A stretch of DNA of 64,000 nucleotides from a bacterium 1XD42-76 (GTDB lineage Bacteria; Bacillota; Clostridia; Lachnospirales; Lachnospiraceae): assembly GCA_009917545.1 (NCBI GenBank), contig QZDW01000002.1:186001-250000 (forward strand), given 5' to 3'. Each line of letters begins with the position of its first letter. Positions within the stretch are counted from its first letter, which is position 1. Position numbers and translations under genes: made by a program. Under the pieces are notes generated by a model. The model had not been told where the DNA came from. It saw nothing but the letters and a program-made list of their open reading frames with translations, and ran no database searches. This document shows, in pieces, positions 26,256 to 35,236 of the stretch.

Positions 26256-28349
26256 TTATCCTTCGAGTGCTTCATTTAACTCTTCGAGTCCCGGCAGCAC
26301 AAACCTGCCGTCACATATGATATCCGTCCTGGTCCCGTCGCCCATAACGGCGCAGAGCCGCCCCAGCTCCTTATATGGGAGTGTAATGTCTGTGTGAACC
26401 CCAAAATAGGCCTTTGATAGGTCCTCCTTGCGCAGGATGGAGATCTCATTGTCTCTGGCTGTCATCTCCTTCCCGTCGGGATTATACATGGGACTGTCCT
26501 CAGACCAGCTGTAGCAGGTGTCTCCCACAGCAAAATGCGGCCCCATCTTTTCCACAATCAGAATCGGCAGACGGTCCAGAATTGAGAATTCTTCTGCCAT
26601 CGCATAGGCCGTCGTGTTAGTGCCAATTGCGAACTCTCCGAGCGGCAGGTGTTCCTGCTGATGCATAATTTCCTGTAATACCAGGCGTTCGCCGGCCTTT
26701 ACGGCCTCCTCCTTCTCCTTTTCGGAAGCTGTATGCGGCAGTTTTTCCACAAAATTGTCACAGCCAAATGACGTCACACGCCCGTTCTCAAACGTGATTG
26801 TGAGGTTCTTAAACTGAATCTCACCGACATACACACACCCTACATGCAGGATGCCGTCTGTTCCGGCGAGCCGCGGTGATGTAAAGACTTCTCCCAGGGG
26901 GATATTCACATCGGCCGTACAATTTTCGAACTTCGTCTGCCTTGAGGGATCCGAAAGCCCGGCCAGACACACGTTCATATGTGTCCTGTTCTCTCCCCGG
27001 CCGCAGATCTCCACTCGCTCCGCCAGATCAAGCACGTCGATCATCCTCTGCTGCAAACGCTGATATTTTACATAGTCGAGCGTGTTGATCTCAATGGTCC
27101 TGGCAAAAATAGCCTCAAAACCGGGCCCGATGGCCGGAACAGGAAAGGCAATGATCGTAAAGCTCGTCTCGTCTCCCGGGATATAGCGGTTGACGACTTG
27201 CATGGAAGCGTTCCGGTATTCCAGATACAGCTTCTGCTGCCGTTTCGTAAAAGCAAAGGCCTCTTTTTTATTCATTGGCTTAAAGCCCGGCTCACCGAAT
27301 CCTTCAACCACAGCCGGACCGGCGTAGGCTGCCGCCTCTTTCCGATATGTCTCGTAGGCTGCCTTCAGTACAGAAAGCTTCCTGTCGCAGAACGCTTTGT
27401 CAAGATAAACGGCGCTGTCATAGCGGTGATCGTAATCATACTGCCGGTTCGGCGAAGCAGACGCATAGCCGTTTCTTCCTGCAGGACTCTTATTCACACT
27501 GTTTACCGCAGTCCTGGGCAGTATGACGGAAAGTCCTCTGGCTTCCAGATTCCGCACAGCTTTGCGGATCATCCGCTCCATGCCCAGAGGATAACGGATC
27601 ACGACCGTCTTTTTTATGGAAAGGTCACGCCCCATCACCTCAAAGCCGCGGATGTACCCCTCTGTAAACGTATCTGCCATACGCTTTACTGTCTCTTCCG
27701 GAAGCCTGTTTAAAAAGGCGGCAAGGCCTGTCTCCTGCCCGGAAATGAATTCTCCAAAGCGGTACAGATAGGAAAGATCCCCGAGGTCGCTCTCCATAAT
27801 GATGCGTTTCGCAAAATCCATCGACGGATCCAGAGACTCCCTGACCCGGTAAGGCAGCGTCACGTCACAGTAGTCGCTCACGTACCAGTAGAGTACATCG
27901 CGGACCGACTGCTCCCCGGGCTCTTCCTCGGCCTCAAATAAATTATAGATTTCAATCAAAGCCTCGTGGCAGATCACCATATCGAACAGACGGCCCTCAA
28001 AGGCATATACGATATCCCCCCTGATCTCTGCGTACAGAAAGGATAAAAGCCGTCCAAGCCGTTTTCCAAGCCGTTTACAGGCATAAACCGGGTTGGCAAA
28101 GCTCTCCTCATACGCCCCGGGAAGGATATCTTCATAAAGCTGCCTGTTGAGAAGCTTAAGCCGTTCCCCGTCCCAGGCGGCAAACTCCCCTGAAAGCACT
28201 GCATCCATGACCGTTTTGCAGAGGCTGGCAAACTGCGCCATTTTCACAAAATATTCCCGGTATGGCTCTTTTACATCCGTTTCCTGCGGGATCCTGGCGA
28301 TCCGCTCCCCTGAAAGCTCATACCGCTCCCGAATCAAATCTTCTTCCAT
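26256..28349 (-). CDS. M29-family metallo-aminopeptidase with long N-terminal extension
   Basis: A 697-residue protein whose C-terminal part (about 380-690) matches M29 aminopeptidases (AmpS/AmpT). The metal ligands of the family are all visible: E487 in LGEVFTSP, E572 in [10 protein letters not shown]605 in [10 protein letters not shown], and H652/D654 in VHTDITLP. Ordinary M29 enzymes have about 370-410 residues, so the N-terminal 300 residues are an extra helical region of unknown role. I chose ATG at 28349 because GGAGG precedes it by 5 nt. It is directly upstream of purE and may be co-transcribed. A cytoplasmic leucyl-aminopeptidase activity is inferred. Confidence 0.87.
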   Translation of the reverse strand: MEEDLIRERYELSGERIARIPQETDVKEPYREYFVKMAQFASLCKTVMDAVLSGEFAAWDGERLKLLNRQLYEDILPGAYEESFANPVYACKRLGKRLGRLLSFLYAEIRGDIVYAFEGRLFDMVICHEALIEIYNLFEAEEEPGEQSVRDVLYWYVSDYCDVTLPYRVRESLDPSMDFAKRIIMESDLGDLSYLYRFGEFISGQETGLAAFLNRLPEETVKRMADTFTEGYIRGFEVMGRDLSIKKTVVIRYPLGMERMIRKAVRNLEARGLSVILPRTAVNSVNKSPAGRNGYASASPNRQYDYDHRYDSAVYLDKAFCDRKLSVLKAAYETYRKEAAAYAGPAVVEGFGEPGFKPMNKKEAFAFTKRQQKLYLEYRNASMQVVNRYIPGDETSFTIIAFPVPAIGPGFEAIFARTIEINTLDYVKYQRLQQRMIDVLDLAERVEICGRGENRTHMNVCLAGLSDPSRQTKFENCTADVNIPLGEVFTSPRLAGTDGILHVGCVYVGEIQFKNLTITFENGRVTSFGCDNFVEKLPHTASEKEKEEAVKAGERLVLQEIMHQQEHLPLGEFAIGTNTTAYAMAEEFSILDRLPILIVEKMGPHFAVGDTCYSWSEDSPMYNPDGKEMTARDNEISILRKEDLSKAYFGVHTDITLPYKELGRLCAVMGDGTRTDIICDGRFVLPGLEELNEALEG

Positions 28350-28423
28350 ATCAGCCTCCGTAATCATAAACGTCCAGTCACTCAAACCATGCCAGAGGGA
28401 TTGCCATCCAGGCGGGATATCCG

Positions 28424-28741
28424 CTACAGCGCGGTCGATATCACGAGAATCCAGATGAGCGCCATCACTCCGTCCGCCGCCAGACCTACTTTGGATAAAA
28501 GGTAGTTCTTCTCCTTTTCAAAGAAGGAAAAAATCCCGCAGCTGACAGAAGCCAGAATGAGGATAATGCTGCATAGCCCCATACCGGCTGCGTAAAGCGG
28601 CGCATTCCCCTGTGTATAATAGCCGATTCCGACTGCCGCCAGAAGAAGCAGGCATGCAGGGACACAAAGACCTGCCGCCACAATCCCCCCGCCTGCAAAG
28701 GGTTTTTTAATATAGGAAACTCTATTTCCGATTCGTCTCAT
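28424..28741 (-). CDS. Small four-segment membrane protein (DUF6142-like)
   Basis: A 105-residue protein with a short basic start and about three to four hydrophobic segments (18-40, 49-72 and 84-104). It resembles DUF6142 as I know it from Lachnospiraceae, an uncharacterised family. Its start overlaps the end of the VanZ gene by 20 nt, so translation is probably coupled. No motif indicates a function. Confidence 0.65.
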   Translation of the reverse strand: MRRIGNRVSYIKKPFAGGGIVAAGLCVPACLLLLAAVGIGYYTQGNAPLYAAGMGLCSIILILASVSCGIFSFFEKEKNYLLSKVGLAADGVMALIWILVISTAL

Positions 28742-29189
28742 TGTATCGGTACCACACTCCCCTTGCTGTCCGGAACAGAAGATATCCGAGATAGCCTCCG
28801 ATCGTATTCAGTAAAAGATCGTCCACGTCAAAGCTTCCGACCTTGGTTACGAGCTGCATCAGCTCAATACACAGACTTGTCGTAAAGCTCAGCACAATCA
28901 TCGTATACCAGCGGCCTACCTGCCTCCAGATCTCCGGCAGAAAAAAGCCAAATGGCAGAAATGCCGCCACATTCCCGAAAATGTTCAAAAACACAGCCCG
29001 GTATCCAAGGATGTCCCGGTACACAATGAACCGGCGGATCTCCTTAAACGGGACCAGATTATAGGAATATGAAGCCCGGGCGTCCGGGCTTCTCCCCATA
29101 TTCTCGGCAAAAAACAGAAAGTATGACAGCAGAACCAGATAGGCGATAAAGAGTACAAGGCCCAGTCTCCGGTGTCTGTTCTTTTTCAT
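28722..29189 (-). CDS. VanZ-family membrane protein
   Basis: A 155-residue protein with four hydrophobic segments. The family pattern is present: an N-terminal helix, NLVPFKEI, NIFGNVAAFLPFGFFLP, an IELMQ motif and SFDVDDLLLNTIGGYLGY. VanZ proteins are linked to low-level teicoplanin resistance in one case, but most members have unknown roles in the cell envelope. The gene stands before the DUF6142-like gene and overlaps it. Confidence 0.9.
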   Translation of the reverse strand: MKKNRHRRLGLVLFIAYLVLLSYFLFFAENMGRSPDARASYSYNLVPFKEIRRFIVYRDILGYRAVFLNIFGNVAAFLPFGFFLPEIWRQVGRWYTMIVLSFTTSLCIELMQLVTKVGSFDVDDLLLNTIGGYLGYLLFRTARGVWYRYNETNRK

Positions 29190-29299
29190 AAATCACTCCA
29201 ATTTTCTCTGAATCTTCATGCGCCGTACATGGGCACACAACACTCCTTTACAAAAACAACGTTCCATTGTCTCTGAAACGTTTTTAGAAAGACTACCGC

Positions 29300-29332
29300 C
29301 GAAAAGATGCCGCCGTTTCAGACCGCATCTTT
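29300..29332. terminator. Bidirectional terminator-like hairpin
   Basis: AAAGATGC (29303-29310) pairs with GCATCTTT (29325-29332). On the minus strand it ends CATCTTTTC and lies 29 nt past the stop of the small membrane protein, closing the pyrE transcript. Confidence 0.55.
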
Positions 29333-29360
29333 CCTTGTGGCTTTTCTTTTGTAGTATCAT

Positions 29361-29510
29361 CTAAAATGTGATCTCCGACTTTCTTCTCAGGAGAATTGCC
29401 CCGCTCACAATCGCGATCACGCCTGTCGTCAGTCCAACGGAAGCGATCACGATCCCCAGAGCAATACTGGCCGCCCCTGTATTTCGCATCGTCTTATAGA
29501 TCCTTTCCAT
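29361..29510 (-). CDS. 49-residue single-pass membrane protein after pyrE
   Basis: A short gene with ATG at 29510 and TAG at 29361. The protein begins MERIYKTMRNTG, continues with a hydrophobic helix of about 30 residues rich in Ala, Ile, Val and Gly, and ends with a basic RRKSEITF tail. GGAGCAAAGGG lies before the ATG and it starts 12 nt after the pyrE stop, so it is co-transcribed with pyrE. No family recognised. A regulatory or structural role in the membrane is a guess only. Confidence 0.7.
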   Translation of the reverse strand: MERIYKTMRNTGAASIALGIVIASVGLTTGVIAIVSGAILLRRKSEITF

Positions 29511-29522
29511 TCCCTTTGCTCC

Positions 29523-30197
29523 TTATTTTACGCCGTATTGTTCATAATAGGCGTCAATTGCCGCCTTCAAAGTGTCATCAATGATAATTTTCCCTTTATA
29601 TTCCCGGTTATACAGGTGTTCCACAACTTCCTTCATTGTCACGATCGCTGTGGTCTTGAATCCGTATTTTTCCTGAATCTCCGTCAATGCGCTTTTCGTC
29701 CCCTGGCCGCGCTCACAGCGATCCACAGAAACCACCAGACCAAGGACGTCAACCTTTCCCTGCGCCCGGATGATCGGCAAAGTCTCCTCAATGGAAGTAC
29801 CTGCCGTCGTCACATCCTCAATCATAACAACCCGGTCGCCGTCCCCCAGCGGACTCCCGAGAAGGATCCCTTTGTCCCCGTGATCCTTGATCTCCTTGCG
29901 GTTCGAGCAGTATCGGATATCTGTGCTAAAATGCTCGCTTAAAGCCATGCTGGCTGCCACTGTAAGAGGGATCCCCTTGTAAGCCGGGCCGAACAGTACG
30001 TCAAAGTCTCCGCCAAAGGCGCCATAAATTGCCTTCGCATAATATTCTCCCAGCTTTCTTAACTGTGCTCCTGTACGATAAAAACCGGTATTCACAAAAA
30101 ACGGAGTCTTTCTCCCGCTCTTGGTCACGAAATCCCCGAACTTTAACACGCCGCAGTCTACCATAAACTCGATAAATTCCTGTTTGTATTTTTCCAT
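29523..30197 (-). CDS. pyrE: Orotate phosphoribosyltransferase
   Basis: A 224-residue enzyme joining orotate to PRPP to make OMP in pyrimidine synthesis. The PRPP motif is VVMIEDVTTAGTSI (about 125-138), and the FGPAYKGIPL and flexible-loop KEIKDHGDKG segments are present. It is the larger PyrE type, common in clostridia. The gene follows pyrF on the minus strand with a repeat element in the 154-nt gap, and is followed by the 49-residue gene. Confidence 0.95.
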   Translation of the reverse strand: MEKYKQEFIEFMVDCGVLKFGDFVTKSGRKTPFFVNTGFYRTGAQLRKLGEYYAKAIYGAFGGDFDVLFGPAYKGIPLTVAASMALSEHFSTDIRYCSNRKEIKDHGDKGILLGSPLGDGDRVVMIEDVTTAGTSIEETLPIIRAQGKVDVLGLVVSVDRCERGQGTKSALTEIQEKYGFKTTAIVTMKEVVEHLYNREYKGKIIIDDTLKAAIDAYYEQYGVK

Positions 30198-30221
30198 AAA
30201 TTCAATTCCTCTCTTTACTTT

Positions 30222-30325
30222 AGAACTCCCATCGCCTGCGGCGATCTGAATTCAAAGATGCCAATGCGCCTGTACTACGTTCATTCCTGGGGAGCGCTCA
30301 CCTGGGGGCGCAGGAAGGTCTATTT
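30222..30325 (+). repeat. Dispersed repeat, copy B
   Basis: Begins AGAACTCCCATCGCC, contains the small hairpin TCGCC-TGC-GGCGA, then TCTGAATTCAAAGATGCC, AATGCGCCTGTACTAC and the GC-rich end GGGGGCGCAGGAAGGT. It lies between pyrF and pyrE. It is the best-preserved copy. Confidence 0.75.
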
Positions 30326-30351
30326 TGAATTACAACACACAGGCGCTTCGA

Positions 30352-31269
30352 TCAGAGCACGCTGTTGATATCTGCGATCATGTCGATTACAGCCTGTCTT
30401 GAGGCCTCTGCGAAATGCTCGGGGCCAAACTTCGCATATTTCTCCTGCTTGTAGGCAGCGATAATCCCTCTGGAGGAATTGACTACCGCGCCCAGCCCGT
30501 CCTCATTAAAGCAGGGAATCAGATCCTTTGCTGTCCCTCCCTGAGCACCGTAGCCCGGCACCAGGAAATATGTATTCGGCATCAGCTTCCGGAGAACCTT
30601 ACTCATCTCCGGATATGTGGCGCCGATCACGGCACCGACATTGCTGTAGGTTCCGTCCATACACCCGGCCCCCCACTCCATGACCTTATCTGCCACCAGC
30701 TCATATAAGGGCCTTCCGTCGATCAGCCTGTCCTGAAATTCTCCACTTGAAGGATTCGACGTCTTCACAAGGACAAAAAGTCCTCTGTCCTCATCCCGGC
30801 ATACATCCACAAAGGGCTTAATCCCGTCAGTCCCCAGATAAGGATTCACCGTGATAAAATCTGTATTAAAGCCCGAGCAGACATTGCTGCCGATCTTCAC
30901 CTTCCCCAGATGGCCTACGGCATAGGCCGAGGAGGTGGAACCGATATCACCGCGCTTCACGTCCCCGATCACAAGAAGTCCCTTTCTCTGGCAGTATTCG
31001 ACAGTCCTGGCGTATATTTTAAGTCCCTCAATGCCAAACTGCTCATACATTGCAATCTGTGGTTTCACTGAGGGAATCAAATCAAACGTATTATCTACGA
31101 TCTCTTTATTAAACTGCCAGACGGCTTCGGCCGCTCCTTCCAGAGTCTCGCCGAACTCCTTGAACGCATTCTGAACGATATGGGACGGGATATAGCCTAA
31201 CATCGGATCAAGCCCGACACAGATCGGCGCCTTTGTCTTCTGGATCTTCTTTATGAGCTGACTAATCAT
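30352..31269 (-). CDS. pyrF: Orotidine 5'-phosphate decarboxylase (long clostridial type)
   Basis: A 305-residue enzyme making UMP from OMP. The start ICVGLDPMLG gives the first aspartate; the catalytic site DVKRGDIGSTS matches the lysine/aspartate motif; VPGYGAQGG closes the phosphate site. The length, about 300 residues, is that of the long PyrF subfamily, not the 230-residue type. I chose ATG at 31269, with AGGAGG before it, rather than the open frame five codons earlier. A consensus promoter lies upstream. Confidence 0.95.
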   Translation of the reverse strand: MISQLIKKIQKTKAPICVGLDPMLGYIPSHIVQNAFKEFGETLEGAAEAVWQFNKEIVDNTFDLIPSVKPQIAMYEQFGIEGLKIYARTVEYCQRKGLLVIGDVKRGDIGSTSSAYAVGHLGKVKIGSNVCSGFNTDFITVNPYLGTDGIKPFVDVCRDEDRGLFVLVKTSNPSSGEFQDRLIDGRPLYELVADKVMEWGAGCMDGTYSNVGAVIGATYPEMSKVLRKLMPNTYFLVPGYGAQGGTAKDLIPCFNEDGLGAVVNSSRGIIAAYKQEKYAKFGPEHFAEASRQAVIDMIADINSVL

Positions 31270-31323
31270 AGTTTCCTCCTTCAATGTAGGTAAAGGTTCC
31301 GGACGTTTCTCTTATTTCTATCA

Positions 31324-31352
31324 ATTCTATCATAAGAGGGATTTCCTTTCAA
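31324..31352 (-). promoter_or_regulatory. pyrF promoter
   Basis: On the minus strand TTGAAA (31347-31352), a 17-nt spacer and TAGAAT (31324-31329), about 48 nt before pyrF's expected transcription start-to-ATG span. No PyrR attenuator is seen. Confidence 0.8.
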
Positions 31353-31416
31353 GTCTAAAACAAACGCCCGGAAATAATTCTACATTTTACCTTCTGGCCG
31401 GAAATAATGCGACGAA

Positions 31417-32178
31417 TCAGCTGTGGAATACAATCGTACATACGTAGTCCCCGTTTTTATACGCCTTTTTAAGAAACTGTTCCTCTGTTACCGTCTCCAT
31501 ATTCATCCAGAATTCCTCTGCCGCCAGCATAATATGGGACAACATAATGCCGATATTGAAATCCCGCAGGGCTGCCATTCTGCGAATCCGCGTTATGGCA
31601 TCGCGTTTGGCGAAAATATAGACCCTGTCGCCGTAGACCACGAACCTCCACGGCTGCGAATTAAAGGAGGACGGGGCAAGTCTCGCTGCCTTCAGGACTG
31701 CCTTCAGGTTCTCACCCGGCTCATCCTTATACACACAGAGGCTGCCCAGCGGAAGCCGCCTGGCCGTCGCCGGGTCGCGAAAAGCCGGACCATCCGCATA
31801 GCCAAAAGCAATGACAAGGAAACGCCCCAGGCCATCCTTTTCCTGCATGCCTGCCTTCGTTTCTCCCAGATAACACGTCCCCAGCTCCCTGGATGTCAGA
31901 TAAAGCACCACCTGCTCCGCGACATATCCGGCATTTCTGACAGACGCCGTGTCTCCCCCGCAGTAGACAGCCAGATAAAAGGGCGCTTCCACCTTCCACA
32001 GCCCTTTCAGTTTTTCATTTCCGCGTTCAAACATCTCGATCTCCACGCGGCTCTTATGATCGAGTGAAGAGATATTCCTGATAAACCGCCTGATCTGGCC
32101 GAGAACCTCCTCCGGTACCGGATCCGTCAGGAATCTTCTGACTGACCTGCGGCTGTATATCGCCTCATAAACATTCAT
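31417..32178 (-). CDS. Nitroreductase-family flavoprotein
   Basis: A 253-residue protein with the FMN-binding nitroreductase fold in two halves. The signature begins VYEAIYSRRSVRRFLTDPVP; APSSFNSQPWRFVV (about 167-180) is the FMN/substrate loop. It is a member of the TM1586-like branch, often with unknown natural substrate, that reduces quinones or nitroaromatics. Its start overlaps the end of pepF by 4 nt (ATGA), so the two are co-translated. Confidence 0.88.
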   Translation of the reverse strand: MNVYEAIYSRRSVRRFLTDPVPEEVLGQIRRFIRNISSLDHKSRVEIEMFERGNEKLKGLWKVEAPFYLAVYCGGDTASVRNAGYVAEQVVLYLTSRELGTCYLGETKAGMQEKDGLGRFLVIAFGYADGPAFRDPATARRLPLGSLCVYKDEPGENLKAVLKAARLAPSSFNSQPWRFVVYGDRVYIFAKRDAITRIRRMAALRDFNIGIMLSHIMLAAEEFWMNMETVTEEQFLKKAYKNGDYVCTIVFHS

Positions 32179-33977
32179 AATGATTGTTCCCTCTCCTTAA
32201 TCAGCCTTTCAAATAAATCAAGGGCCTCGTTCACCGCGCGCGGCGTCTCCATATCCACCCCGCACAGACGCAGAAGCCCGACCGGCGTCTGCGAACAGCC
32301 TCCCTTTAAAAACCGGAAATATCCCTCAAGCGCGCCCTGCTCCCTGCCGTGCTCCGCATACACCCGTCCTGCAATGGCCGTGGCTGCTGAAAAACCGGTC
32401 GCATACTGATAGACATAGAACGGCCTGTAAAAATGCGGGATGCGCTCCCATTCGTAGTCGATCTTTGCATCGACCACTGCCTGCGGCCCGAAATATTTCA
32501 CATTTAATTCATGGTAAATGCCGCATAAAAGCTCTTTTGTGAGCGGCGTATCCTCCCATGCCAGCTGATGCGCCTTCCACTCGAATTCCGCGAACATGGC
32601 CTGGCGGAAAAGTACGGTACGGAAGCGCTCCATAAGCTGCAATGCCAGATAAGTCCTCTCTTCCTCACCCGACGCATGGTCCATCATGTACTGTAACAGC
32701 AGCACTTCGTTGCAGGTGGACGCCACCTCCGCTACAAAAATCTTATAGCGCGCGTATGGATACGGCTGGTTATGACTGGAATACCATGAATGAAGGGCAT
32801 GCCCCATCTCATGCGCCAGGGTAATCACGGACTGGAACGTGCCGTCAAACTGCATCAGCACATAGGGATGGACACCGTAAACACTGTTGGAGTAAGCACC
32901 GCTTCTCTTGCCCTGATTCTCATAAACATCAATCCAGCGGCTCTCAAAGCCGTGCTTTAAGATCCTGGTATACTCCTCTCCCAGGGGTGCGAGTGCCGTA
33001 AGAATCAGTTCCTGCGCCTCTTTATAGGAATACGTCTTTTCCGTCATGCCGGGAACCGGCGCGTAGAGATCATACATATGAACCCTGTCAAGACCTAAAA
33101 GCTTCTTCTTAATTGCGATATAACGGTGCAGCAGCCCGATACGCTCCTCCACAACAGACAAAAGGTTATCGTATACACGTTCCGGAATCTCATTTTCTGC
33201 CAGATAGTATGCTCTGGAGGACGCATAGTTCCTGACTCCGGCTACAAGGCAGGCCTGCTTTACATTCCCCTCAAACATGGCCGCTGCCGTGTTGCCAAAC
33301 TGGATATACGGCTCATAGTAGGCTGAAAATGCCTCCCTGCGCACATTCCTGTCCGCATGCTCCATCAGACTGCCATAGCGGCCGTGGCTCACAGGCAGCG
33401 TCTCCCCGTTCCCGTCCCGGATATCCGGAAATACCAGATCAGCGTTATTGAACCGCTTGAAAATAACAGAAGGCGCTGAAAGCGCATCCTCTGCGCGGGC
33501 CAGAAGCCGCTCCTCCGCCTCGGAAAGCATGTGCTCTTTTTTTGCGAGAATGCGCTCAAGCTTCCTTTTATAAAGGGACAGCTCTTCCGATTCCAGGAAA
33601 GCTGCCATCGTATCGCCGGGGACAGCAAGGATCTCCGGCTCCGCATAGGCGGATGCCTCCGCTGCCCTGGACGACAGCGCTCCGGCCATAGCCAGAAGCG
33701 CCTGATACTTGCTCACTGAAACATCCTCATCGTTTCTCTGGCTGGCGTATGCAGAAAGCTTTGAGAGCTTTAAGCTGACTGAATCGTCAAAAGCAAGATA
33801 CTCCGCAAGCGCCTTCGGAGAATCCGCAAGCATCCCTCTGTAGGAGGCATATCGGGAAACCGCCTCTCTGATTTCTCCGATTAAGATCTCAAGCGCCTCT
33901 TGGGAGGCGATCAGATCCGTCAGATCCCACTTATATGGTTCTTCGATTTCGCTTCGTTTTTTTACCTGTTTGTTCAT
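32175..33977 (-). CDS. pepF: Oligoendopeptidase F
   Basis: A 600-residue cytoplasmic M3B metallopeptidase that degrades peptides of about 7-17 residues. The N-terminal helical domain starts EEPYKWDLTDLIAS. The zinc site is TLAHEMGHALHS (HExxH, about 389-395), with a later glutamate in VAEVASTCNE. The length is standard. The start at 33977 has GAGAGG at a good distance. It is the upstream partner of the nitroreductase. Confidence 0.94.
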   Translation of the reverse strand: MNKQVKKRSEIEEPYKWDLTDLIASQEALEILIGEIREAVSRYASYRGMLADSPKALAEYLAFDDSVSLKLSKLSAYASQRNDEDVSVSKYQALLAMAGALSSRAAEASAYAEPEILAVPGDTMAAFLESEELSLYKRKLERILAKKEHMLSEAEERLLARAEDALSAPSVIFKRFNNADLVFPDIRDGNGETLPVSHGRYGSLMEHADRNVRREAFSAYYEPYIQFGNTAAAMFEGNVKQACLVAGVRNYASSRAYYLAENEIPERVYDNLLSVVEERIGLLHRYIAIKKKLLGLDRVHMYDLYAPVPGMTEKTYSYKEAQELILTALAPLGEEYTRILKHGFESRWIDVYENQGKRSGAYSNSVYGVHPYVLMQFDGTFQSVITLAHEMGHALHSWYSSHNQPYPYARYKIFVAEVASTCNEVLLLQYMMDHASGEEERTYLALQLMERFRTVLFRQAMFAEFEWKAHQLAWEDTPLTKELLCGIYHELNVKYFGPQAVVDAKIDYEWERIPHFYRPFYVYQYATGFSAATAIAGRVYAEHGREQGALEGYFRFLKGGCSQTPVGLLRLCGVDMETPRAVNEALDLFERLIKEREQSL

Positions 33978-33994
33978 TGTTTTTCCTCTCTTTT

Positions 33995-34027
33995 CGTGGC
34001 GCGCTCACCCGCGGGCGCATAAGGTGC
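33995..34027 (+). repeat. Dispersed repeat, partial copy D
   Basis: GGCGCGCTCACCCGCGGGCG followed by CATAAGGT matches the right end of the other copies. It sits in the 49-nt gap between pepF and lrgB and ends at the lrgB stop codon. Confidence 0.5.
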
Positions 34028-34701
34028 TATAAAAGGCCTGATACAACAGGAGCTACAGCCACGGTCAGAAGCCCTGACACAGCGATCGAAAGGCTGCTCA
34101 TAGCGCCCTCGACCTCTCCCATCTCAAGTGCTCTGGCTGTACCGATCGCATGGGCCGCTGTCCCCAATGCCAGGCCTTTGGCAAGCGGACTTTTGATACG
34201 GGTAAAGGCAAACCATGCGTCTGCTATGATATTTCCAAAAATCCCTGTCAGAATAATGCTGATCACAGTCAGTGTGACAATGCCTCCGGCCTCCTCGGAG
34301 ACGCCCATCCCGATCGCCGTGGTGATGGATTTGGGCAGCAGGGAAACATAATGGACATGCTCCAGCTTAAAAAGGAGCGCCATCACAAAAATGCTGGCTG
34401 CGCTGGCTGCCACGCCGGACGTAATCCCCAGAGCCACAGCCACGAAATTCTTTTTCAAAAGCCCGAGCTGTTTATATAGAGGAATCGCCAGGCACACAGT
34501 CGCCGGCGTCAGAAAATAGCTGATATACTGCGCCCCTGTATTATAATCGGCATAGGAGATGTGTGCTGCCTTCAAAAAAGCAATCACCAGAAGCACAGCC
34601 GACAAAAGCGGATTGAGCACCGCCCAGCCAAGCTTTTTCTTGAGCCACATTCCAAAAAGATATGCCGCTATACTGAGAAACATTCCAAAATAAAGAAACA
34701 T
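34027..34701 (-). CDS. lrgB: LrgB/CidB-family antiholin-like membrane protein
   Basis: A 224-residue protein with seven or so hydrophobic segments and the conserved LLPKSITTAIGMGVSEEAGG motif of the LrgB family. LrgAB proteins act in murein hydrolase control, cell lysis and, in several bacteria, pyruvate or glycolate export. The gene starts immediately (2 nt) after lrgA, so the two work as a pair. Confidence 0.93.
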   Translation of the reverse strand: MFLYFGMFLSIAAYLFGMWLKKKLGWAVLNPLLSAVLLVIAFLKAAHISYADYNTGAQYISYFLTPATVCLAIPLYKQLGLLKKNFVAVALGITSGVAASAASIFVMALLFKLEHVHYVSLLPKSITTAIGMGVSEEAGGIVTLTVISIILTGIFGNIIADAWFAFTRIKSPLAKGLALGTAAHAIGTARALEMGEVEGAMSSLSIAVSGLLTVAVAPVVSGLL

Positions 34702-34702
34702 G

Positions 34703-35074
34703 CTAACGCCCCTCCTCTTTCTTCCCCTTTAACACAGCCTCTGCCACCCGGCCTGTGACTGTCATCACAAAAAGCGTCGATACAAATGTGATCGTAAGAA
34801 ACGGGACCAATACAGCCCGAAGCTCGGCAGCGCTTTCCATGAGACCCGCGGCCGCAGGAATAAACATAACAGGCATCAGATCTAAAAGCAGGCCGCCCAC
34901 ATGCTCGACATCCGGCAGCCTGAGCCTGCCGCTGCACAAAAGTGCCAGAAGAAGAAACAGCCCGTAGACGCCCGCCGGAACCGGGAGCGGAAGTAACGCG
35001 TGCAAAATCTCCCCGGCCAGTGTGACTCCGAAAATAATCGCGATCTCTTTCATGTATTTCATAGAATGCCTCAT
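34703..35074 (-). CDS. lrgA: LrgA/CidA-family holin-like protein
   Basis: A 123-residue protein with four hydrophobic segments. It has the family pattern with LPLPVPAGVYGLFLLL and PAAAGLMESAA in the loop-helix region. It is first of the lrgAB pair. No LytSR regulators are nearby, so its control is not visible here. Confidence 0.92.
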   Translation of the reverse strand: MRHSMKYMKEIAIIFGVTLAGEILHALLPLPVPAGVYGLFLLLALLCSGRLRLPDVEHVGGLLLDLMPVMFIPAAAGLMESAAELRAVLVPFLTITFVSTLFVMTVTGRVAEAVLKGKKEEGR

Positions 35075-35160
35075 TTCTCATATGAATTGGCCGAAGCCCT
35101 AAGGTTATTCTACGCTACTTGGAACGTTTGCGCAAGAGCAAAAAGTCCAAAAAAATCTGC

Positions 35161-35189
35161 TTGAAACGCTCCCGTTTCTGTACTATACT
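35161..35189 (+). promoter_or_regulatory. Promoter of the tandem GNAT gene
   Basis: TTGAAA (35161-35166), a 17-nt spacer and TATACT (35184-35189), 47 nt before the ATG. Confidence 0.8.
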
Positions 35190-35236
35190 ATGAGCATTCT
35201 GCGTTTTGCAGACAAATTTCCCTTTGGAGGTAACGC

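Noticed and set aside
29190-29360. Possible 56-codon minus-strand gene ahead of VanZ
   Set aside because: It covers the hairpin at 29303, has no ribosome site and gives a cysteine/arginine-rich peptide without a fold.
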